Source of the DNA: Auanema rhodensis
Taxonomy: Eukaryota; Nematoda; Chromadorea; Rhabditida; Rhabditidae
Length of the DNA stretch: 64,000 nt
Direction of reading: 5' to 3'
Assembly (NCBI GenBank): GCA_964057225.1
Contig: OZ059898.1
Location: forward strand, 2,852,001 to 2,916,000
The notes under the pieces are model-generated. The model had not been told where the DNA came from, did not search any database, and saw only the letters and a program-made list of their open reading frames with translations. Position numbers and translations under genes: made by a program. Shown here piece by piece: positions 51,933 through 62,809 of this stretch. Each line of letters begins with the position of its first letter. Position 1 is the first letter of the stretch.

Positions 51933-54900
51933 CGTTGAATAACATTGTCCATCGTCTTTGCCTTGAAAAAAGAAATCTAAAAACATCTACTTTTTGCTAA
52001 ATTATATTGAAATTTTTCGAAAAAATTTTTGTCAAAATGTTTTTGGAAGCAATGTTGAGTGTACATGGAAACTCAACATACACTAATGCATCATTTTTCA
52101 AACGATCATAACTAATTTTTCTATAAAGCGTTTCTCAATGTAGTATAGTGCATTCTATGCGGATTTTTAAGCTGCGTCGATCTGTGTTATCAGATTTGCG
52201 CTAGCTTAAAAATGGACCAAGATATCAACTGATATAAGTTCACACTTATATCCTCGATTTTCACCCTGAAGAATTAATTTTTTCGTTGAATAACATTGTC
52301 CATCGTCTTTGCCTTGAAAAAAGAAATCTAAAAACATCTATTTTTTGCTAAATTATATTGAAATTTTTCGAAAAAATTTTTGTCAAAATGTTTTTGGAAG
52401 CAATGTTGAGTGTACATGGAAACTCAACATACACTAATGCATCATTTTTCAAACGATCATAACTAATTTTTCTATAAAGCGTTTCTCAATGTAGTATAGT
52501 GCATTCTATGCGGATTTTTAAGCTGCGTCGATCTGTGTTATCAGATTTGCGCTAGCTTAAAAATGCACCAAGATATCAACTGATATAAGTTCACACTTAT
52601 ATCCTCGATTTTCACCCTGAAGAATTAATTTTTTCGTTGAATAACAATGTCCATCGTCTTTGCCTTGAGGAAAGGAATCTAAAAACATCTACTTTTTGCT
52701 AAATTATTTTGAAATTTTTCGAAAAAATTTTTGTTAAAATGTTTTTGGAAGCAATGTTGAGTGTACATGGAAACTCAACATACACTAATGCATCATTTTT
52801 CAAACGATCATAACTAATTTTTGTATTAAGCGTTTCTCAATGTAGTATAGTGCATTCGATGCGGATTTTTAAGCTGCGTCGATCTGTGTTATCAGATTTG
52901 CGCTAGCTTAAAAATGCACCGAGATATCAACTGATATAAGTTCACACTTATATCCTCGATTTTCACCCTGAAGAATTAATTTTTTCGTTGAATAACATTG
53001 TCCATCGTCTTTGCCTTGAAAAAAGAAATCTAAAAACATCTACTTTTTGCTAAATTATATTGAAATTTTTCGAAAAAATTTTTGTCAAAATGTTTTTGGA
53101 AGCAATGTTGAGTGTATATGGAAACTCAACATACACTAATGCATAATTTTTCAAACGATCATAACTAATTTTTGTATTAAGCGTTTCTCAATGTAGTATA
53201 GTGCATTCGATGCGGATTTTTAAGCTGCGTCGATCTGTGTTATCAGATTTGCGCTAGCTTAAAAATGCACCAAGATATCAACTGATATAAGTTCACACTT
53301 ATATCCTCGATTTTCACCCTGAAGAATTAATTTTTTCGTTGAATAACATTGTCCATCGTCTTTGCCTTGAAAAAAGAAATCTAAAAACATCTACTTTTTG
53401 CTAAATTATATTGAAATTTTTCGAAAAAATTTTTGTCAAAATGTTTTTGGAAGCAATGTTGAGTGTACATGGAAACTCAACATACACTAATGCATCATTT
53501 TTCAAACGATCATAACTAATTTTTCTATAAAGCGTTTCTCAATGTAGTATAGTGCATTCTATGCGGATTTTTAAGCTGCGTCGATCTGTGTTATCAGATT
53601 TGCGCTAGCTTAAAAATGCACCAAGATATCAACTGATATAAGTTCACACTTATATCCTCGATTTTCACCCTGAAGAATTAATTTTTTCGTTGAATAACAT
53701 TGTCCATCGTCTTTGCCTTGAAAAAAGAAATCTAAAAACATCTATTTTTTGCTAAATTATATTGAAATTTTTCGAAAAAATTTTTGTCAAAATGTTTTTG
53801 GAAGCAATGTTGAGTGTACATGGAAACTCAACATACACTAATGCATCATTTTTCAAACGATCATAACTAATTTTTGTATTAAGCGTTTTTCAATGTAGTA
53901 TAGTGCATTCGATGCGGATTTTTAAGCTGCGTCGATCTGTTTTATCAGATTTGCGCTAGCTTAAAAATGCACCGAGATATCAACTGATATAAGTTCACAC
54001 TTATATCCTCGATTTTCACCCTGAAGAATTAATTTTTTCGTTGAATAACAATGTCCATCGTCTTTGCCTTAAAAAAAGGAATCTAAAAACATCTACTTTT
54101 GCTAGATTATTTTGAAATTTCTCGAAAAAATTTTTGTCAAAATGTTTTTGGAAGCAATGTTGAGTGTACATAGAAACTCAACATACACTAATGCATAATT
54201 TTTCAAACGATCATAACTAATTTTTGTATTAAGCGTTTTTCAATGTAGTATAGTGCATTCGATGCGGATTTTTAAGCTGCGTCGATCTGTGTTATCAGAT
54301 TTGCGCTAGCTTAAAAATAAACCGAGATATCAACTGATATAAGTTCACACTTATATCCTCGATTTTCACCCTGAAGAATTAATTTTTTCGTTGAATAACA
54401 ATGTCCATCGTCTTTGCCTTGAAAAAAGGAATCTAAAAACATCTACTTTTTGCTAAATTATTTTGAAATTTTTCGAAAAAATTTTTGTCAAAATGTTTTT
54501 GGAAGCAATGTTGAGTGTACATGGAAACTCAACATACACTAATGCATCATTTTTCAAACGATCATAACTAATTTTTGTATTAAGCGTTTCTCAATGTAGT
54601 AAAGTGCATTCGATGCGGATTTTTAAGCTGCGTCGATCTGTGTTATCAGATTTGCGCTAGCTTAAAAATGCACCGAGATATCAACTGATATAAGTTCACA
54701 CTTATATCCTCGATTTTCACCCTGAAGAATTAATTTTTTCGTTGAATAACATTGTCCATCGTCTTTGCCTTGAAAAAAGAAATCTAAAAACATCTACTTT
54801 TTGCTAAATTATATTGAAATTTTTCGAAAAAATTTTTGTCAAAATGTTTTTGGAAGCAATGTTGAGTGTACATGGAAACTCAACATACACTAATGCATAA

Positions 54901-56143
54901 TTTTTCAAACGATCATAACTAATTTTTGTATTAAGCGTTTCTCAATGTAGTATAGTGCATTCTATGCGGATTTTTAAGCTGCGTCGATCTGTGTTATCAG
55001 ATTTGCGCTAGCTTAAAAATGCACCGAGATATCAACTGATATAAGTTCACACTTATATCCTAGATTTTCACCCTGAAGAATTAATTTTTTCGTTGAATAA
55101 CATTGTCCATCGTCTTTGCCTTGAAAAAAGGAATCTAAAAACATCTACTTTTTGCTAAATTATATTGAAATTTTTCGAAAAAATTTTTGTCAAAATGTTT
55201 TTGGAAGCAATGTTGAGTGTACATGGAAACTCAACATACACTAATGCATCATTTTTCAAACGATCATAACTAATTTTTCTATAAAGCGTTTTTCAATGTA
55301 GTATAGTGCATTCGATGCGGATTTTTAAGCTGCGTCGATCTGTGTTATCAGATTTGCGCTAGCTTAAAAATGCACCAAGATATCAACTGATATAAGTTCA
55401 CACTTATATCCTCGATTTTCACCCTGAAGAATTAATTTTTTCGTTGAATAACATTGTCCATCGTCTTTGCCTTGAAAAAAGAAATCTAAAAACATCTATT
55501 TTTTGCTAAATTATATTGAAATTTTTCGAAAAAATTTTTGTCAAAATGTTTTTGGAAGCAATGTTGAGTGTACATGGAAACTCAACATACACTAATGCAT
55601 CATTTTTCAAACGATCATAACTAATTTTTGTATTAAGCGTTTTTCAATGTAGTATAGTGCATTCGATGCGGATTTTTAAGCTGCGTCGATCTGTTTTATC
55701 AGATTTGCGCTAGCTTAAAAATGCACCAAGATATCAACTGATATAAGTTCACACTTATATCCTCGATTTTCACCCTGAAGAATTAATTTTTTCGTTGAAT
55801 AACAATGTCCATCGTCTTTGCCTTGAAAAAAGGAATCTAAAAACATCTACTTTTTGCTAAATTATATTGAAATTTTCCGAAAAAATTTTTGTCAAAATGT
55901 TTTTGGAAGCAATGTTGAGTGTACATGGAAACTCAACATACACTAATGCATCATTTTTCAAACGATCATAACTAATTTTTCTATAAAGCGTTTTTCAATG
56001 TAGTATAGTGCATTCGATGCGGATTTTTAAGCTGCGTCGATCTGTGTTATCAGATTTGCGCTAGCTTAAAAATGCACCAAGATATCAACTGATATAAGTT
56101 CACACTTATATCCTCGATTTTCACCCTGAAGAATTAATTTTTT
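51933..56143. repeat. Family B 12-mer unit, copy 2 (4211 bp)
   Basis: Every rare marker of the preceding unit recurs 4211 bp later: AATGGACCAAG (about 52212), TTGAGGAAAGG and TTGTTAAAATG (52666-52741), GTGTATATGG (about 53113), GTAGTAAAGTG (about 54596), ATCCTAGATTT (about 55058) and TTTTCCGAAA (about 55874). I found no difference at the positions compared. This is the largest clean higher-order duplication in the window. Confidence 0.92.
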
Positions 56144-57546
56144 CGTTGAATAACATTGTCCATCGTCTTTGCCTTGAAAAAAGAAATCTAAAAACATCTA
56201 TTTTTTGCTAAATTATATTGAAATTTTTCGAAAAAATTTTTGTCAAAATGTTTTTGGAAGCAATGTTGAGTGTACATGGAAACTCAACATACACTAATGC
56301 ATCATTTTTCAAACGATCATAACTAATTTTTGTATTAAGCGTTTTTCAATGTAGTATAGTGCATTCGATGCGGATTTTTAAGCTGCGTCGATCTGTTTTA
56401 TCAGATTTGCGCTAGCTTAAAAATGCACCAAGATATCAACTGATATAAGTTCACACTTATATCCTCGATTTTCACCCTGAAGAATTAATTTTTTCGTTGA
56501 ATAACATTGTCCATCGTCTTTGCCTTGAAAAAAGAAATCTAAAAACATCTATTTTTTGCTAAATTATATTGAAATTTTTCGAAAAAATTTTTGTCAAAAT
56601 GTTTTTGGAAGCAATGTTGAGTGTACATGGAAACTCAACATACACTAATGCATCATTTTTCAAACGATCATAACTAATTTTTGTATTAAGCGTTTTTCAA
56701 TGTAGTATAGTGCATTCGATGCGGATTTTTGAGCTGCGTCGATCTGTTTTATCAGATTTGCGCTAGCTTAAAAATGCACCGAGATATCAACTGATATAAG
56801 TTCACACTTATATCCTCGATTTTCACCCTGAAGAATTAATTTTTTCGTTGAATAACAATGTCCATCGTCTTTGCCTTAAAAAAAGGAATCTAAAAACATC
56901 TACTTTTGCTAAATTATATTGAAATTTTTCGAAAAAATTTTTGTCAAAATGTTTTTGGAAGCAATGTTGAGTGTACATGGAAACTCAACATACACTAATG
57001 CATCATTTTTCAAACGATCATAACTAATTTTTCTATAAAGCGTTTCTCAATGTAGTATAGTGCATTCTATGCGGATTTTTAAGCTGCGTCGATCTGTGTT
57101 ATCAGATTTGCGCTAGCTTAAAAATGCACCAAGATATCAACTGATATAAGTTCACACTTATATCCTCGATTTTCACCCTGAAGAATTAATTTTTTCGTTG
57201 AATAACATTGTCCATCGTCTTTGCCTTGAAAAAAGAAATCTAAAAACATCTATTTTTTGCTAAATTATATTGAAATTTTTCGAAAAAATTTTTGTCAAAA
57301 TGTTTTTGGAAGCAATGTTGAGTGTACATGGAAACTCAACATACACTAATGCATCATTTTTCAAACGATCATAACTAATTTTTCTATAAAGCGTTTCTCA
57401 ATGTAGTATAGTGCATTCTATGCGGATTTTTAAGCTGCGTCGATCTGTGTTATCAGATTTGCGCTAGCTTAAAAATGCACCAAGATATCAACTGATATAA
57501 GTTCACACTTATATCCTCGATTTTCACCCTGAAGAATTAATTTTTT
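56144..57546. repeat. Family B four-monomer transition block with a chimeric monomer
   Basis: The first two copies are the ATCTATTTTTTG/GTTTTATC type side by side, the second with a private TTTTTGAGC (about 56728). The third (56846-57195) begins as AACAATG, AAAAAAAGG and the T-deleted ACTTTTGC, but continues as AAATTATATTG with TTCTATAAAGCG and ATTCTATGCGG. It joins two types within about p63-72. The fourth matches the copy at 48073. Confidence 0.8.
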
Positions 57547-58949
57547 CGTTGAATAACAATGTCCATCGTCTTTGCCTTGAAAAAAGGAATCTAAAAACAT
57601 CTACTTTTTGCTAAATTATTTTGAAATTTTTCGAAAAAATTTTTGTTAAAATGTTTTTGGAAGCAATGTTGAGTGTACATGGAAACTCAACATACACTAA
57701 TGCATCATTTTTCAAACGATCATAACTAATTTTTGTATTAAGCGTTTCTCAATGTAGTATAGTGCATTCGATGCGGACTTTTAAGCTGCGTCGATCTGTG
57801 TTATCAGATTTGCGCTAGCTTAAAAATGCACCAAGATATCAACTGATATAAGTTCACACTTATATCCTCGATTTTCACCCTGAAGAATTAATTTTTTCGT
57901 TGAATAACATTGTCCATCGTCTTTGCCTTGAAAAAAGAAATCTAAAAACATCTACTTTTTGCTAAATTATATTGAAATTTTTCGAAAAAATTTTTGTCAA
58001 AATGTTTTTGGAAGCAATGTTGAGTGTACATGGAAACTCAACATACACTAATGCATCATTTTTCAAACGATCATAACTAATTTTTCTATAAAGCGTTTCT
58101 CAATGTAGTATAGTGCATTCTATGCGGATTTTTAAGCTGCGTCGATCTGTGTTATCAGATTTGCGCTAGCTTAAAAATGCACCAAGATATCAACTGATAT
58201 AAGTTCACACTTATATCCTCGATTTTCACCCTGAAGAATTAATTTTTTCGTTGAATAACATTGTCCATCGTCTTTGCCTTGAAAAAAGAAATCTAAAAAC
58301 ATCTATTTTTTGCTAAATTATATTGAAATTTTTCGAAAAAATTTTTGTCAAAATGTTTTTGGAAGCAATGTTGAGTGTACATGGAAACTCAACATACACT
58401 AATGCATCATTTTTCAAACGATCATAACTAATTTTTGTATTAAGCGTTTTTCAATGTAGTATAGTGCATTCGATGCGGATTTTTAAGCTGCGTCGATCTG
58501 TTTTATCAGATTTGCGCTAGCTTAAAAATGCACCGAGATATCAACTGATATAAGTTCACACTTATATCCTCGATTTTCACCCTGAAGAATTAATTTTTTC
58601 GTTGAATAACAATGTCCATCGTCTTTGCCTTAAAAAAAGGAATCTAAAAACATCTACTTTTGCTAGATTATTTTGAAATTTCTCGAAAAAATTTTTGTCA
58701 AAATGTTTTTGGAAGCAATGTTGAGTGTACATAGAAACTCAACATACACTAATGCATAATTTTTCAAACGATCATAACTAATTTTTGTATTAAGCGTTTT
58801 TCAATGTAGTATAGTGCATTCGATGCGGATTTTTAAGCTGCGTCGATCTGTGTTATCAGATTTGCGCTAGCTTAAAAATGCACCAAGATATCAACTGATA
58901 TAAGTTCACACTTATATCCTCGATTTTCACCCTGAAGAATTAATTTTTT
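57547..58949. repeat. Family B 4-mer unit, copy 1 (1403 bp)
   Basis: The order is: AACAATG copy with TTGTTAAAATG and the rare GCGGACTTTT; TTCTATAAAGCG copy with ATTCTATGCGG; ATCTATTTTTTG copy with GTTTTATC; T-deleted GCTAGATTA copy ending TGCACCAAG. The last ending differs from other copies of this class (AAAATAAACCG), so the duplication junction lies in that monomer. Confidence 0.88.
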
Positions 58950-60352
58950 CGTTGAATAACAATGTCCATCGTCTTTGCCTTGAAAAAAGGAATCTAAAAA
59001 CATCTACTTTTTGCTAAATTATTTTGAAATTTTTCGAAAAAATTTTTGTTAAAATGTTTTTGGAAGCAATGTTGAGTGTACATGGAAACTCAACATACAC
59101 TAATGCATCATTTTTCAAACGATCATAACTAATTTTTGTATTAAGCGTTTCTCAATGTAGTATAGTGCATTCGATGCGGACTTTTAAGCTGCGTCGATCT
59201 GTGTTATCAGATTTGCGCTAGCTTAAAAATGCACCAAGATATCAACTGATATAAGTTCACACTTATATCCTCGATTTTCACCCTGAAGAATTAATTTTTT
59301 CGTTGAATAACATTGTCCATCGTCTTTGCCTTGAAAAAAGAAATCTAAAAACATCTACTTTTTGCTAAATTATATTGAAATTTTTCGAAAAAATTTTTGT
59401 CAAAATGTTTTTGGAAGCAATGTTGAGTGTACATGGAAACTCAACATACACTAATGCATCATTTTTCAAACGATCATAACTAATTTTTCTATAAAGCGTT
59501 TCTCAATGTAGTATAGTGCATTCTATGCGGATTTTTAAGCTGCGTCGATCTGTGTTATCAGATTTGCGCTAGCTTAAAAATGCACCAAGATATCAACTGA
59601 TATAAGTTCACACTTATATCCTCGATTTTCACCCTGAAGAATTAATTTTTTCGTTGAATAACATTGTCCATCGTCTTTGCCTTGAAAAAAGAAATCTAAA
59701 AACATCTATTTTTTGCTAAATTATATTGAAATTTTTCGAAAAAATTTTTGTCAAAATGTTTTTGGAAGCAATGTTGAGTGTACATGGAAACTCAACATAC
59801 ACTAATGCATCATTTTTCAAACGATCATAACTAATTTTTGTATTAAGCGTTTTTCAATGTAGTATAGTGCATTCGATGCGGATTTTTAAGCTGCGTCGAT
59901 CTGTTTTATCAGATTTGCGCTAGCTTAAAAATGCACCGAGATATCAACTGATATAAGTTCACACTTATATCCTCGATTTTCACCCTGAAGAATTAATTTT
60001 TTCGTTGAATAACAATGTCCATCGTCTTTGCCTTAAAAAAAGGAATCTAAAAACATCTACTTTTGCTAGATTATTTTGAAATTTCTCGAAAAAATTTTTG
60101 TCAAAATGTTTTTGGAAGCAATGTTGAGTGTACATAGAAACTCAACATACACTAATGCATAATTTTTCAAACGATCATAACTAATTTTTGTATTAAGCGT
60201 TTTTCAATGTAGTATAGTGCATTCGATGCGGATTTTTAAGCTGCGTCGATCTGTGTTATCAGATTTGCGCTAGCTTAAAAATAAACCGAGATATCAACTG
60301 ATATAAGTTCACACTTATATCCTCGATTTTCACCCTGAAGAATTAATTTTTT
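58950..60352. repeat. Family B 4-mer unit, copy 2 (1403 bp)
   Basis: Repeats 57547-58949, including TTGTTAAAATG and GCGGACTTTT (about 59176 against 57773). Its last monomer ends AAAATAAACCG like 49828-50177, leading into a GTAGTAAAGTG copy as in the 12-mer. Confidence 0.88.
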
Positions 60353-62809
60353 CGTTGAATAACAATGTCCATCGTCTTTGCCTTGAAAAAAGGAATCTAA
60401 AAACATCTACTTTTTGCTAAATTATTTTGAAATTTTTCGAAAAAATTTTTGTCAAAATGTTTTTGGAAGCAATGTTGAGTGTACATGGAAACTCAACATA
60501 CACTAATGCATCATTTTTCAAACGATCATAACTAATTTTTGTATTAAGCGTTTCTCAATGTAGTAAAGTGCATTCGATGCGGATTTTTAAGCTGCGTCGA
60601 TCTGTGTTATCAGATTTGCGCTAGCTTAAAAATGCACCGAGATATCAACTGATATAAGTTCACACTTATATCCTCGATTTTCACCCTGAAGAATTAATTT
60701 TTTCGTTGAATAACATTGTCCATCGTCTTTGCCTTGAAAAAAGAAATCTAAAAACATCTACTTTTTGCTAAATTATATTGAAATTTTTCGAAAAAATTTT
60801 TGTCAAAATGTTTTTGGAAGCAATGTTGAGTGTACATGGAAACTCAACATACACTAATGCATAATTTTTCAAACGATCATAACTAATTTTTGTATTAAGC
60901 GTTTCTCAATGTAGTATAGTGCATTCGATGCGGATTTTTAAGCTGCGTCGATCTGTGTTATCAGATTTGCGCTAGCTTAAAAATGCACCAAGATATCAAC
61001 TGATATAAGTTCACACTTATATCCTCGATTTTCACCCTGAAGAATTAATTTTTTCGTTGAATAACATTGTCCATCGTCTTTGCCTTGAAAAAAGAAATCT
61101 AAAAACATCTACTTTTTGCTAAATTATATTAAAATTTTTCGAAAAAATTTTTGTCAAAATGTTTTTGGAAGCAATGTTGAGTGTACATGGAAACTCAACA
61201 TACACTAATGCATCATTTTTCAAACGATCATAACTAATTTTTCTATAAAGCGTTTCTCAATGTAGTATAGTGCATTCTATGCGGATTTTTAAGCTGCGTC
61301 GATCTGTGTTATCAGATTTGCGCTAGCTTAAAAATGCACCGAGATATCAACTGATATAAGTTCACACTTATATCCTCGATTTTCACCCTGAAGAATTAAT
61401 TTTTTCGTTGAATAACATTGTCCATCGTCTTTGCCTTGAAAAAAGGAATCTAAAAACATCTACTTTTTGCTAAATTATATTGAAATTTTTCGAAAAAATT
61501 TTTGTCAAAATGTTTTTGGAAGCAATGTTGAGTGTACATGGAAACTCAACATACACTAATGCATCATTTTTCAAACGATCATAACTAATTTTTCTATAAA
61601 GCGTTTTTCAATGTAGTATAGTGCATTCGATGCGGATTTTTAAGCTGCGTCGATCTGTGTTATCAGATTTGCGCTAGCTTAAAAATGCACCAAGATATCA
61701 ACTGATATAAGTTCACACTTATATCCTCGATTTTCACCCTGAAGAATTAATTTTTTCGTTGAATAACATTGTCCATCGTCTTTGCCTTGAAAAAAGAAAT
61801 CTAAAAACATCTATTTTTTGCTAAATTATATTGAAATTTTTCGAAAAAATTTTTGTCAAAATGTTTTTGGAAGCAATGTTGAGTGTACATGGAAACTCAA
61901 CATACACTAATGCATCATTTTTCAAACGATCATAACTAATTTTTGTATTAAGCGTTTTTCAATGTAGTATAGTGCATTCGATGCGGATTTTTAAGCTGCG
62001 TCGATCTGTTTTATCAGATTTGCGCTAGCTTAAAAATGCACCGAGATATCAACTGATATAAGTTCACACTTATATCCTCGATTTTCACCCTGAAGAATTA
62101 ATTTTTTCGTTGAATAACATTGTCCATCGTCTTTGCCTTGAAAAAAGGAATCTAAAAACATCTACTTTTTGCTAAATTATATTGAAATTTTTCGAAAAAA
62201 TTTTTGTCAAAATGTTTTTGGAAGCAATGTTGAGTGTACATGGAAACTCAACATACACTAATGCATCATTTTTCAAACGATCATAACTAATTTTTCTATA
62301 AAGCGTTTTTCAATGTAGTATAGTGCATTCGATGCGGATTTTTAAGCTGCGTCGATCTGTGTTATCAGATTTGCGCTAGCTTAAAAATGCACCAAGATAT
62401 CAACTGATATAAGTTCACACTTATATCCTCGATTTTCACCCTGAAGAATTAATTTTTTCGTTGAATAACATTGTCCATCGTCTTTGCCTTGAAAAAAGAA
62501 ATCTAAAAACATCTATTTTTTGCTAAATTATATTGAAATTTTTCGAAAAAATTTTTGTCAAAATGTTTTTGGAAGCAATGTTGAGTGTACATGGAAACTC
62601 AACATACACTAATGCATCATTTTTCAAACGATCATAACTAATTTTTGTATTAAGCGTTTCTCAATGTAGTAAAGTGCATTCGATGCGGATTTTTAAGCTG
62701 CGTCGATCTGTGTTATCAGATTTGCGCTAGCTTAAAAATGCACCGAGATATCAACTGATATAAGTTCACACTTATATCCTCGATTTTCACCCTGAAGAAT
62801 TAATTTTTT
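60353..62809. repeat. Family B GTAGTAAAGTG monomer and 6-mer unit copy 1 (2106 bp)
   Basis: A GTAGTAAAGTG copy (60353-60703) precedes a six-monomer unit (60704-62809): GCATAATTT copy; a copy with the rare TATATTAAAAT (about 61124); and alternating TTCTATAAAGCG and ATCTATTTTTTG copies. The sixth (62459-62809) starts as ATCTATTTTTTG type but ends with CGTTTCTCAATG and GTAGTAAAGTG, a chimera marking the junction with the next unit. Confidence 0.85.
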
